Shown one piece after another: positions 44,554 through 55,856 of a stretch of DNA of 64,000 nt. Source of the DNA: Streptomyces eurocidicus (GTDB taxonomy: Bacteria; Actinomycetota; Actinomycetes; Streptomycetales; Streptomycetaceae); NCBI RefSeq assembly GCF_002891295.1, contig NZ_LGUI01000008.1:372001-436000 (forward strand), given 5' to 3'. The stretch's first letter is position 1, and each line of letters starts with the position of its first letter. Under the pieces are notes generated by a model. That model was given only the letters and a program-made list of their open reading frames with translations, had not been told where the DNA came from and made no database searches. Position numbers and translations under genes: made by a program.

Positions 44554-45603
44554 GTGAAGAAGACGGCGATCACCCTCGCGGACGGCCGCACCCTCCGCTA
44601 CTACGACCTCCGCGACGACACCCCGCACGACACCCTCGACCCCCGCCCCCTCCGCCCCGACCCCGGCACCCCCGAGATCCGCCACGACCCCTTACTCGGC
44701 GACGACGTCGTCATCGCCGCCCACCGCCAGACCCGCACCCACCACCCGCCCTCCGACGCCTGCCCCCTGTGCCCCACCCGCCCCGGCGCCGCCCCCACCG
44801 AGATCCCGGCCCCCGGCTACGACGTCGTCGTCCTCGACAACCGCTTCCCCTCCCTCACCGGCGACCTCGGCCACTGCGAGGTCGTCTGCTTCACCCCCGA
44901 CCACGACGCCTCGTTCGCCGACCTCGGCCCCGAGCACGCGGCCCTCGTCCTCGCCGCCTGGACGGACCGCACCGCGGAGCTCTCCGCGCTCCCCACCGTC
45001 GAGCAGGTCTTCTGCTTCGAGAACCGCGGCGAGGAGATCGGCGTCACCCTCGGCCACCCGCACGGCCAGATCTACGCCTACCCCTTCGTCACCCCGCGCA
45101 CCACGCGCGTCCTCGCCAACGCCGCCACCCACCACCGGCGCACCGGCGGCCGGAACCTCTTCGACGACACCCTCGCCGCCGAGCTCGCCGACGGCCGCCG
45201 CACGGTCCTCGACGGCACGCACTGGACCGCCCACGTCCCCTACGCCGCCCGCTGGCCCTACGAGGTCCACCTGTACCCCCGGCGGCGCGTCCCCGACCTG
45301 ACCGCCCTCGACGACGCGGCCCGCGCGGAGCTCCCCGGGATCCAGCTGGAGCTGCTGCGCCGCTTCGACCGGATCTTCGGTCCCGGGCAGCCGCCCACCC
45401 CGTACATCTCCGCCTGGCACCAGGCGCCCGCCCGGCACCCCCTCAAGGGTGAATTCGCCCTGCATCTGGAGCTCTTCACCGTCCGCAGGGCTCCCGGCAA
45501 GCTGAAGTTCCTCGCCGGTTCCGAATCCGGCATGAGTGTGTTCATCAACGATGTGCCGCCCGAGGCCGCGGCCCGGCGACTGCGAGAGGTAGCGAGCGCG
45601 TGA
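44554..45603 (+). CDS. galT: Galactose-1-phosphate uridylyltransferase
   Basis: 349 aa, Leloir pathway enzyme exchanging UMP between UDP-glucose and galactose-1-phosphate. The catalytic His is in H168-P-H170-GQ; the zinc-site CPLC and VFCFENRGEEIGVTLGHPHGQIY are typical. GTG start with only a weak GGAAG. Codon 47 (44692-44694) is TTA, making translation dependent on bldA tRNA. The stop overlaps galE (GTGA). The dispersed element ends 9 nt before the start, so any native promoter must lie in or beyond it. Confidence 0.93.
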   Translation: MKKTAITLADGRTLRYYDLRDDTPHDTLDPRPLRPDPGTPEIRHDPLLGDDVVIAAHRQTRTHHPPSDACPLCPTRPGAAPTEIPAPGYDVVVLDNRFPSLTGDLGHCEVVCFTPDHDASFADLGPEHAALVLAAWTDRTAELSALPTVEQVFCFENRGEEIGVTLGHPHGQIYAYPFVTPRTTRVLANAATHHRRTGGRNLFDDTLAAELADGRRTVLDGTHWTAHVPYAARWPYEVHLYPRRRVPDLTALDDAARAELPGIQLELLRRFDRIFGPGQPPTPYISAWHQAPARHPLKGEFALHLELFTVRRAPGKLKFLAGSESGMSVFINDVPPEAAARRLREVASA

Positions 45604-46580
45604 ATCAGCGAACGAGCGGCAGCACTTACCTGGTCACGGGCGGAGCGGGCTACGTCGGCAGCGTCGTCGCGGCGCACCTGCTGGCCGCCGGGCACTCCGT
45701 CACCGTCCTCGACGACCTCTCCACCGGCCACCGCGCGGCCGTCCCCGACGGCGTCCGCTTTATCGAGGGCCGCGTCCAGGACGCGGGCCGCTGGCTGGAC
45801 AGCTCGTACGACGCCGTCCTGCACTTCGCGGCCTTCTCGCAGGTCGGCCAGTCCGTCGCCGACCCCGAGCCGTACTGGCGCAACAACGTCGGCGGGACCG
45901 CCGAGCTCCTCGCCGCCATGCGCGACGCCGACGTCCGCACCCTCGTCTTCTCCTCCACCGCCGCCGTCTACGGCGAACCCGGCACCGTCCCGATCACCGA
46001 GGACGCCCCCACCCGCCCCACCAACCCCTACGGCGCCACCAAGCTCGCCGTCGACCACATGATCGAGGGCGAGTGCGCGGCCCACGGCCTGGCCGCCGTG
46101 TCCCTGCGCTACTTCAACGTCGCCGGGGCGTACGGGCGGTACGGCGAGCGGCACGCCCCCGAGACCCATCTGATCCCGCTCGTCCTCCAGGTCGCCCTGG
46201 GCGGGCGCGCGGCCATCTCCGTCCACGGCGACGACTACCCCACCCCCGACGGGACCTGCGTGCGCGACTACATCCACGTCGCCGACCTCGCCGAGGCCCA
46301 CCTGCGCGCCCTGTCCGCCGCCCGCGACGGCGAGCACCTCGTCTGCAACCTGGGCAACGGCAACGGCTTCTCCGTGCACGAGGTCGTCGAGGCCGCCCGC
46401 AAGGTCACCGGCCACCCGATCCCGCAGCTCGCCGCCGAGCGCAGGCCCGGCGACCCCGCCGTCCTCGTCGCCTCCGCCGAGCGCGCCGCGGAGACCCTCG
46501 GCTGGCGCCCCGCCCGCCCCGACCTGGCCGGGATCATCGCCGACGCCTGGGAGTTCGCCCGCCGGACGGCCGTCGAATGA
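45600..46580 (+). CDS. galE: UDP-glucose 4-epimerase
   Basis: 326 aa, extended SDR. NAD loop GGAGYVGS at the N-terminus, Ser in FSSTAAVYG, YGATK with catalytic Tyr and Lys, and the C-terminal GDPAVLVA are all canonical. It interconverts UDP-galactose and UDP-glucose. The start overlaps galT and the stop overlaps galK (ATGA 46577-46580), a tightly coupled operon. Confidence 0.94.
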   Translation: MNQRTSGSTYLVTGGAGYVGSVVAAHLLAAGHSVTVLDDLSTGHRAAVPDGVRFIEGRVQDAGRWLDSSYDAVLHFAAFSQVGQSVADPEPYWRNNVGGTAELLAAMRDADVRTLVFSSTAAVYGEPGTVPITEDAPTRPTNPYGATKLAVDHMIEGECAAHGLAAVSLRYFNVAGAYGRYGERHAPETHLIPLVLQVALGGRAAISVHGDDYPTPDGTCVRDYIHVADLAEAHLRALSAARDGEHLVCNLGNGNGFSVHEVVEAARKVTGHPIPQLAAERRPGDPAVLVASAERAAETLGWRPARPDLAGIIADAWEFARRTAVE

Positions 46581-47766
46581 CCGCCGGCGACCCGGCCGCG
46601 GCCGACGCCGCCTCGGCCGCCTTCGAGCGGGCCTTCGGCCACGCCCCGGAAGGCGTCTGGGCGGCGCCCGGCCGCGTCAACCTGATCGGCGAGTACACCG
46701 ACGTCAACGAGGGGCTCGTACTGCCCTTCGCGCTGCCGCACACGGTCCGGGCGGCCGCCGCGCCGCGCGCCGACGGGCGGCTGCGCCTGCACCTGGGCGA
46801 CGGCCCGGCGGCCCTCCGGGCGGAGCTCCCGGCGGCGGACCTGGCGCCCGGCCGCGTCCCGGCTGGGCCGGCTACCCGGCGGGCGTCCTCTGGGCGCTGC
46901 GGGCGGCCGGCCACCCCGCCCCGGGCGCGGACGTCCACCTGGACGGCGACGTCCCGCGCGGGGCCGGGCTGTCGTACTCCGCGGCCGTGGAGTGCGCCGT
47001 CGCCCTCGCGCTCGACGGCGTGGGCGGGCTGGGGCTGTCCCGGCCGGAGATCGCCGCGCTCTGCCGCCGCGCGGAGAACGAGTTCGTCGGCGTCCCCTGC
47101 GGGATCATGGACCAGACCGCCTCCGCCCGCTGCGTCGCGGGCCACGCGCTGTACCTCGACACCCGCGACCTCGGCCACCGGCACGTCCCCCTGGACCCGG
47201 CCGCCGCCGGGCTGTCCCTGCTGGTGGTGGACACCCGGGTACGGCACGCCCTCGCGGACGGCGCGTACGCGGCCCGGTGCGCCGGTTGCGAGGAAGGGGC
47301 TCGCGCGCTGGGCGTGCGCTCTCTGCGGGACATCCCTTCCGAGGGGCTGGAATCGGCCCTCGGCAGGGTGCCGGATCCGGCCGTACGAGCGTTGGTGCGC
47401 CATGTCGTCACCGAGAACGACCGGGTGCGGCAGGTTGTCGATCATCTGGAGGCCGGTCGTGTCATCGCCGTCGGACCGGTGCTCACGGCCGGGCACGCCT
47501 CGCTCCGCGACGACTTCGCGGTCTCCTGCCCGGAGCTGGATCTGGCCGTCGCAGTCGCGAACGGAGCGGGCGCGCTGGGCGCCCGGATGACCGGGGGCGG
47601 CTTCGGCGGTTCGGCCGTGGTGCTGGTGGAATCCGGGTCCGAGGCGGCCGTCGCCGAGGCCGTCACCGGGGCGTTCGTGGCGGCCGGGCACCGCGTGCCA
47701 CGAGTGTTTCCGGCCGTGGCGGGGGAGGGCGCCCGGCGGCTCCGGTGGCCCCCGGACGGGCCCTGA
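46577..47766 (+). pseudogene. galK: Galactokinase, frameshifted by one missing base
   Basis: The first part reads AAPGRVNLIGEYTDVNEGLV (galactokinase signature) to about residue 94. Near 46858-46862 (CCCGG) the frame then changes, and a second frame continues with GYPAGVLWALRAAGHPAPGA, DVPRGAGLSYSAAVE and GARMTGGGFGGSAVV to the stop. The length of 1190 nt is 3n-1. Restoring one base gives a normal 396-aa GHMP kinase. The ATP loop GLSYSA differs from the usual GLSSSA. Either a real inactivating deletion or a sequencing error in a GC run. Confidence 0.85.
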
Positions 47767-48122
47767 GGGGCCCCGGCCGGGCGCCGGCCCGCTCAGGGGC
47801 GGGCTCCGGCCGGGCGGGCCGGACCGCTCATGGTCGGCTCATGGCCGACATTGCGTCGTTCCATGTCGTTCACTGCCCCAATACTGAACATAAAGCTCAC
47901 CATCAACAGGCGGGTCAAGCAGTTTTGCCAATCGGCTTCCGGCGCCGGACCCCGGCCGTACGCTGATGCACAGCGCCGGTGGGGGCCGACGCTGATCAGG
48001 GGGCGAGACAGTCAGGTACGACGCCCGGGGCGGGGCGGTTCTGTCAGGGCACGGCGGCGGCCGTGCGCGCTTGGCGGCCCCGCGACCGGGCGCCGTACCC
48101 GTACTGGCCGTTCTCCCGGGAT
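47767..48122. other. 356-bp gap, promoter region of the second luxR gene
   Basis: No gene seen. An AT-richer patch at 47875-47940 probably carries the promoter, and a dyad GTCGGC/GCCGAC (with a 5-nt gap) lies near 47835-47851. Confidence 0.4.
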
Positions 48123-48911
48123 ATGGGGGTGGCTGTGGCACGTATTCGGGTACTGGTGGTCGACGATCACCGCATCTTCGCCGAGTCGCTCGCCGCCGCC
48201 CTTGCGGCCGAGCCGGATGTGGACGTCTCGGCGGCCGGCAGCGGGCCGGCGGCGCTGCGCGCGCTGGAGCGGGCGGCGAGCGAGGGACGGCGTTTCGACG
48301 TGCTCCTGGTGGACGCCGATCTGGGCACGGTGGCTCCGGACGTGGTGCCGGGGCAGCTCCGCGGGCACGAGGCCCCGGGGCAGGGCGAGGGGGTCGTCGA
48401 CGGCATCTCGCTGGTGGCGGGGGTCCGCAGCGGCCAGCCCGCCGTGCGGACGGTGGTCCTCGCCGAGCGCGACGACCCCAGACGGGCCGCGGCGGCGCTC
48501 CAGGCGGGCGCGGGCGGCTGGGTGGCCAAGGACTGCTCGCTCTCCAGGCTGCTCGCCGTCATCCGCGGCGTCCTGCGGGACGAGACGCATCTGCCGCCCG
48601 CGCTGCTCACGGGCGTGCTGCGGGAGCTCACCGCGGCCCGTAAGCACCGCACCGAGAGCGAGCGGCTGGTGGAGTCGCTGACCCCGCGCGAGCGGGAGGT
48701 GCTGCGCTGCATGGTGGCCGGGCTGGGCCGCAAGGCCGTCGCCGAGCGGCTCTATCTCTCCCCGCACACCGTCCGCACCCATATGCAGAACGTCCTGGGC
48801 AAGCTCGGGGTGCACTCCACGCTCGCGGCGGTGGCCCTGGCCCGGCGGGCCGGGGTGGGACCGGTGGACCTAGCCGGGAATGTTGTCGAACGGGGCGGTC
48901 AACTGGCGTAG
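48123..48911 (+). CDS. LuxR/NarL family response regulator
   Basis: 262 aa. A complete receiver (VLVVDDHRIF, phospho-Asp in VLLVDADLG, Lys in GWVAKD) is followed by a LuxR HTH (LTPREREVLRCMVAGLGRKAVAERLYLSPHTVRTHMQNVLGKLG; central part quoted in pieces). A Gly-rich insertion of about 20 residues follows the phospho-Asp. ATG 48123 or GTG 48135 may be the start. No kinase is adjacent. Its 3' end overlaps the converging marR-type gene by 42 nt. Confidence 0.85.
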   Translation: MGVAVARIRVLVVDDHRIFAESLAAALAAEPDVDVSAAGSGPAALRALERAASEGRRFDVLLVDADLGTVAPDVVPGQLRGHEAPGQGEGVVDGISLVAGVRSGQPAVRTVVLAERDDPRRAAAALQAGAGGWVAKDCSLSRLLAVIRGVLRDETHLPPALLTGVLRELTAARKHRTESERLVESLTPREREVLRCMVAGLGRKAVAERLYLSPHTVRTHMQNVLGKLGVHSTLAAVALARRAGVGPVDLAGNVVERGGQLA

Positions 48912-49367
48912 CAGACCGGCCAGTTCGCTGCGCTGGGTGCGGGAGAGCTCGCCCAGGATCGCACGCTCCTGCGCGAGCAGCCCGGCCAGCGCCTCGTCCG
49001 CCTGGTCCCGGCCCTCGGCGGTCAGCCGCACCAGCACGCCCCGCCGGTCGGTGGGGTCGGGCAGCCGCTCCACGAGGCCCTTCTTGGCGAGCCGGTCAAT
49101 GCGGTTGGTCATGGTGCCCGAGGTGACCAGGGTCTGGGTGAGCAGCTGCCCGGGGGAGAGCTGATAGGGCGCCCCGGCCCGGCGCAGCGACGTCAGGACG
49201 TCGAACTCCCAGGGCTCCAGCTGGTGCTCGGCGAAGGCGAGCCGCCGGGCCCGGTCGAGGTGGCGGGCGAGTCTGCTGACACGGCTGAGCACCTCGAGTG
49301 GTTCCACATCGAGGTCCGGGCGCTCGCGACGCCATGCTGCGACAAGCCGATCGACCTCGTCCTCCAT
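48870..49367 (-). CDS. tamR: MarR family repressor TamR
   Basis: 165 aa, winged-helix MarR protein (LEPWEFDVLTSLRRAG, TSGTMTNRIDRLAKKGLV, DRRGVLVRLT). Divergent from trans-aconitate methyltransferase with a palindrome between them, as for S. coelicolor TamR, which senses trans-aconitate and related tricarboxylates during oxidative stress (known). A -10 box TACACT at 49380-49375 places the transcription start at about the ATG and no RBS is visible, so the mRNA may be leaderless. Confidence 0.88.
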   Translation of the reverse strand: MEDEVDRLVAAWRRERPDLDVEPLEVLSRVSRLARHLDRARRLAFAEHQLEPWEFDVLTSLRRAGAPYQLSPGQLLTQTLVTSGTMTNRIDRLAKKGLVERLPDPTDRRGVLVRLTAEGRDQADEALAGLLAQERAILGELSRTQRSELAGLLRQLTAPFDNIPG

Positions 49368-49401
49368 GGCGATCAGTGTAGAGGGTCTGTCGACATGAAG
49401 T

Positions 49402-49417
49402 CTCTTGACGTCAAGAG
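49402..49417. promoter_or_regulatory. TamR operator
   Basis: CTCTTGAC with its exact complement GTCAAGAG, a 16-bp palindrome between tamR and tam. TTGACG inside it can serve as the -35 of tam (with TCATGC at 49428-49433, 17-nt spacer), so binding would block tam transcription. Confidence 0.75.
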
Positions 49418-49509
49418 TTTTGTGGGGTCATGCTGGAACGGAAGCGTGCGGAATGCTCCCTTCCGGAGTGCTCGGTACGCCCCGCCCTTCCGCGAGGAGG
49501 CCCGTCACC

Positions 49510-50322
49510 ATGCGCACCGCCGCCACCTGGGACCCCCGGCAGTACCTCCGCCACTCCGGCCACCGCGCCCGCCCCTTCCACGACCTGCTCGCCCGGATCC
49601 CCGACCCGCCCGCCCGCTCCGGCGGGCCCCGCGTCGCCGACCTCGGCTGCGGCCCCGGCAATGCCACCGTGCTCCTCGCCGTACGCTGGCCCACCGCGCA
49701 CATCACGGGCCTCGACAGCTCGCCCGAGATGCTCGCCGAGGCCGCCGCGCACGCCGGACCCGTACCGGGCGGCGGCCGGATCGACTTCGCCCGCGCCGAC
49801 CTCACCGACTGGGCGCCCGCCGAACCCCTCGACCTGATCGTCTCCAGCGCCACCCTGCAATGGGTGCCGGACCACGCCGCGTCCTTCCCGGCCTGGACGG
49901 CCGCCCTCACCCCCGGCGGCAGCCTCGCCTTCACCGTCCCCGGGAACTTCCGGGCCCCCAGCCATGCCCTGCTGCGGGAGCTGTGCGAGAGCGAGCGCTG
50001 GCGGGAGCGGCTCGGCGGCCGCCACGGGACCGGGCACGTCCTCGAACCGGCCGGCTACCTCGACCGGCTCATGGCGCTCGGCCTCACGGTCGACGCCTGG
50101 GAGACCACCTACAGCCATCTGCTCACCGGCCCGGATCCCGTCCTCGACTGGACCAAGGGGACGGCCCTCAGGCCGGTCCTGACCGCCCTGGCCGGCGACC
50201 CGGCGGCGACGGAGGAGTTCCTGGCGGCGTACGGGGCGATGCTCCGCGAGGCGTACCCACCGGGGCCGCACGGCACCGTCCTGCCCTTCCGGAGGGTCTT
50301 CGTGGTGGCGCGGCGGCGATGA
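49510..50322 (+). CDS. tam: Trans-aconitate 2-methyltransferase
   Basis: 270 aa, SAM-dependent class I methyltransferase that esterifies trans-aconitate, relieving aconitase inhibition. The start TWDPRQYLRHSGHRARPFHDLL is typical of Tam; motif I is VADLGCGPGNAT, motif II GLDSSPEML, and SSATLQWVPD follows. ATG 49510 has GAGGAGG 8 nt upstream. Regulated by TamR from the shared operator. Confidence 0.92.
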   Translation: MRTAATWDPRQYLRHSGHRARPFHDLLARIPDPPARSGGPRVADLGCGPGNATVLLAVRWPTAHITGLDSSPEMLAEAAAHAGPVPGGGRIDFARADLTDWAPAEPLDLIVSSATLQWVPDHAASFPAWTAALTPGGSLAFTVPGNFRAPSHALLRELCESERWRERLGGRHGTGHVLEPAGYLDRLMALGLTVDAWETTYSHLLTGPDPVLDWTKGTALRPVLTALAGDPAATEEFLAAYGAMLREAYPPGPHGTVLPFRRVFVVARRR

Positions 50323-50393
50323 CCCGCGGGGCGGCGGCCGGGCCTCCCGGAGGCCGGGGCAGCGCGGGGCCGGGCCGGGGGTCAGGCCGGGGG

Positions 50394-51086
50394 TCAGGAA
50401 CGCCGGTGGCCCACCAGCCGCGGCTTCGGCTCCAGGCCGTCCAGCCCGTGCCACGCCAGGTTCACCAGATGGGCCGCGACCTCCGCCTTCTTCGGCTTGC
50501 GGACGTCCAGCCACCACTGCCCCGTCAGCGCCACCATCCCCACCAGCGCCTGGGCGTACAGCGGGGCGAGCTTCGGATCGAAGCCGCGGGCCTTGAACTC
50601 CAGGCCCAGGATGTCCTCGACCTGCGTCGCGATATCGCTGATCAGCGATGCGAAGGTGCCCGTCGACTGGGCCACCGGGGAATCCCGGACCAGGATCCGG
50701 AAGCCGTCCGTATACGACTCGATGTAATCCAGCAGGGCGAAGGCCGCCTGCTCCAGCAGCTCCCTCGGGTGCCCCGCCGTCAGCGCGCCCGTCACCAGGT
50801 CCAGCAGCTGACGCATCTCGCGGTCGACCACCACCGCGTACAGCCCCTCCTTGCCGCCGAAGTGTTCGTACACCACCGGCTTGGAGACCCCGGCCTTCGC
50901 CGCGATCTCCTCCACCGACGTGCCCTCGAATCCCTTCTCGGCGAAGAGTGTGCGACCGATGTCCAGCAGCTGCTCACGGCGCTCCGCGCCGGTCATCCGC
51001 ACCCTCCGGGTGCGGCGCGGCCCCGAATCCGAGGCCCGGTTCTTGTTACTGGTGGTATTGCTATCGATCGCCACGCTGTCAATCAT
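50394..51086 (-). CDS. TetR regulator downstream of the desaturase
   Basis: About 230 aa. HTH at residues about 30-80 (FAEKGFEGTSVEEIAAKAGV, then PVVYEHFGGKEGLYAVVVDR). The C-terminal domain has the W-rich TGQWWLDVRKPKKAEVAAHL. It follows the desaturase gene after 39 nt on the same strand, so it is probably co-transcribed and controls that promoter. The start is uncertain: ATG 51086 lies 1 nt after GGGGGAGG, and GTG 51113 has no RBS. Confidence 0.85.
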   Translation of the reverse strand: MIDSVAIDSNTTSNKNRASDSGPRRTRRVRMTGAERREQLLDIGRTLFAEKGFEGTSVEEIAAKAGVSKPVVYEHFGGKEGLYAVVVDREMRQLLDLVTGALTAGHPRELLEQAAFALLDYIESYTDGFRILVRDSPVAQSTGTFASLISDIATQVEDILGLEFKARGFDPKLAPLYAQALVGMVALTGQWWLDVRKPKKAEVAAHLVNLAWHGLDGLEPKPRLVGHRRS

Positions 51087-51125
51087 GCCTCCCCCAGCCA
51101 CCGCCGGGGGCACCCCCGAGCGGCA

Positions 51126-52088
51126 TCACCGCTTCCGCCTGGAGTCGACGCGGCCCGCATCCGGCCACCGCACGTCATGGGCCCAGCCGGCCTTCTCGAA
51201 CCACCGGATGATCCGGGCGCTGGAATCCAGCTGCCCCTTGAGCACACCGTGCCGCGCCGAGGTCGGGTCCGCGTGGTGCAGGTTGTGCCAGGACTCACCG
51301 CAGGACAGCACCGCGAGCCACCAGACGTTGCCCGACCGGTCACGGGACTTGAACGGCCGCTTGCCCACCGCGTGGCAGATGGAGTTGATCGACCACGTCA
51401 CATGGTGCAGCAGGGCCACCCGCACCAGTGAACCCCAGAAGAACGCCGTCACCGCACCCTGCCAGGACCAGGTGGCCAGGCCGCCCACCAGCGGCGGGAT
51501 CAGCAGCGACACCGCCGTCCACAGCACGAACTGGCGCGACACCCGGCGAATGTCCGGATCCTTGATCAGGTCCGGCGCGTACTTCTGCTGCGGGGTCTGC
51601 TCCTCGTCGAACATCCATCCGACATGGGCCCACCAGAGGCCCTTCAGCAGCGCCGGCACCGTCTCGCCGTAACGCCACGGCGAATGCGGATCGCCCTCCG
51701 CGTCCGAGAACCGGTGATGCCTGCGGTGATCCGCCACCCAGCGCACCAGCGGCCCCTCCACCGCCATCGACCCCATGATCGCCAGCGCGACCCGCAACGG
51801 CCGCTTCGCCTTGAACGAACCATGAGTGAAATAACGGTGGAAACCGATCGTGATGCCGTGGCAGCCGATGTAATACATCGCCACCATCAGCCCGAGATCG
51901 AGCCAGCTCACCCCCCAGCCCCAGGCCAGCGGCACCGCCGCCAGCAGCGCGACGAACGGGACGGTGATGAACAGCAGAAGCGCGATCTGCTCCACGGACC
52001 GCTTGCTGTCGCCACCCAGGGTGGCGGACGGCAGCGGGGTGTCCTGGGCCTTCGGCGCGTCTTCGATCACGTCGGGGCTTGCAGTCAT
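51126..52088 (-). CDS. Acyl-CoA/fatty acid delta-9-type desaturase
   Basis: 320 aa, membrane di-iron desaturase. The three His boxes are present: HRYFTH, HRRHH and HNLHH. Four TM helices flank them in the usual pattern. It introduces a cis double bond into saturated acyl chains with O2 and an electron donor, adjusting membrane fluidity. ATG 52088 has GAGGG 5 nt upstream. Promoter and operators are visible at 52118-52172. Confidence 0.93.
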   Translation of the reverse strand: MTASPDVIEDAPKAQDTPLPSATLGGDSKRSVEQIALLLFITVPFVALLAAVPLAWGWGVSWLDLGLMVAMYYIGCHGITIGFHRYFTHGSFKAKRPLRVALAIMGSMAVEGPLVRWVADHRRHHRFSDAEGDPHSPWRYGETVPALLKGLWWAHVGWMFDEEQTPQQKYAPDLIKDPDIRRVSRQFVLWTAVSLLIPPLVGGLATWSWQGAVTAFFWGSLVRVALLHHVTWSINSICHAVGKRPFKSRDRSGNVWWLAVLSCGESWHNLHHADPTSARHGVLKGQLDSSARIIRWFEKAGWAHDVRWPDAGRVDSRRKR

Positions 52089-52117
52089 GAGATCCCTCAG
52101 GGGGCTCGGGGCATGGC

Positions 52118-52172
52118 TACGGGTCCGTAACCTACGGCCTCGTAAGTATGGCAGGGAGGCGCCCCGGAACAA
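52118..52172 (-). promoter_or_regulatory. Desaturase promoter with two TACG-N4-CGTA operators
   Basis: Minus strand: -35 TTGTTC (52172-52167), 16-nt spacer, -10 CATACT (52150-52145). Just downstream are two dyads on a 15-bp period, TACGGCCTCGTA (52133-52144) and TACGGGTCCGTA (52118-52129, plus-strand text). A TetR dimer pair here would block initiation. Confidence 0.65.
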
Positions 52173-52283
52173 GAGGGCTGTGGACGACCGCGCGTCGGAC
52201 GGCGACCTATGCTGGTGCACGCCGGACAGCGCGGTCCGCAACCCCTCCAGACGTGCTCAGAAACTCTGCAAGGAGCCGCACCT

Positions 52284-55055
<2,772 letters not shown>

Positions 55056-55110
55056 CGCCGCGGGTCCAGGTGCCCGCCGTGCCGGCGAGCGCCCTGCGGG
55101 CGCGTCCTCA

Positions 55111-55148
55111 AACGCCGGACGGGCTGGAAAACCAGCCCGTCCGGCGTT
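55111..55148 (+). repeat. Dispersed palindrome, copy 5 (core only), ppc terminator
   Basis: 17-bp perfect stem (55111-55127 with 55132-55148), loop AAAA, beginning AACGCCGGACGGGC. The left flank GCGTCCTC and right flank TCTCAGGAC recall the full copies, but outer arms are missing. It separates ppc from the converging pth gene. Confidence 0.8.
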
Positions 55149-55178
55149 CTCAGGACCGGGGCCCGGCGGAACCTTGAC

Positions 55179-55769
55179 CTACGAGTTGTACGTCCCCTGC
55201 GCCCGCTCCAGACCGTCCACGATCAGCGTCTCCACCGCGTCCGCGGCCCGGTCGACCTCGAACGCCAGCTCCTTGCGCTCCGTCGACGAGAAGTCCTTCA
55301 GCACGAAATCCGCGACCTGCATCCGGCCCGGCGGCCGCCCGATCCCGAACCGCACCCGGCAGTAGTCCGGCCCCATGGCCTTGGTGATCGACTTCAGCCC
55401 GTTGTGACCGTTGTCGCCCCCACCCAGCTTCAGCCGCAGCTGACCGAAATCAATGTCCAGCTCATCATGGACGGCGACGATCCGCTCCACCGGCACCTTG
55501 TAGAAGTCCCGCAGCGCGGCCGTCGGCCCACCCGACAGATTCATGAACGACGCCGGCTTCGCCACCACGACCCGCCGGCTCGACGGCCCCGGCGCACCCA
55601 GCCGGCCCTCGACCACCTGGGCCCGCGCCTTGTGCGCCTTGAACTTCGCACCCAGCCGCTCCGCCAGGAGGTCGGCGACCATGAAGCCCACGTTGTGGCG
55701 GTTGCCCGCGTACTCGGGCCCGGGGTTGCCCAGGCCCACGATCAGCCAGGGGCTGGAGTCGTCCGTCAT
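55179..55769 (-). CDS. pth: Peptidyl-tRNA hydrolase
   Basis: 196 aa, releases peptides from drop-off peptidyl-tRNAs. VGLGNPGPEYAGNRHNVGF contains the catalytic His; KPASFMNLSG, DELDIDFG and GGGDNGHNGL follow. Of two nearby ATGs I take 55769, 8 nt after AAGGAG. Follows rplY in the conserved prs-rplY-pth cluster. Confidence 0.95.
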   Translation of the reverse strand: MTDDSSPWLIVGLGNPGPEYAGNRHNVGFMVADLLAERLGAKFKAHKARAQVVEGRLGAPGPSSRRVVVAKPASFMNLSGGPTAALRDFYKVPVERIVAVHDELDIDFGQLRLKLGGGDNGHNGLKSITKAMGPDYCRVRFGIGRPPGRMQVADFVLKDFSSTERKELAFEVDRAADAVETLIVDGLERAQGTYNS

Positions 55770-55793
55770 CTGCATATCTCCTTCATAACCCAA

Positions 55794-55826
55794 CCGCCGC
55801 CCCGCTCCGGTGGAGCGGGACGGCGG
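55794..55826 (-). terminator. Terminator between rplY and pth
   Basis: 15-bp stem (55794-55808 with 55812-55826, one wobble pair), 3-nt loop. It lies 31 nt past the rplY stop and 25 nt before pth, so it may attenuate pth. Confidence 0.6.
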
Positions 55827-55856
55827 TCGCAAAGAAAAAGCCGGGGAGGGCGAGGA

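Noticed and set aside
47979..48122. Longer N-terminus for the second LuxR regulator
   Set aside because: The 48 extra residues precede a canonical receiver start and have no RBS or family support.
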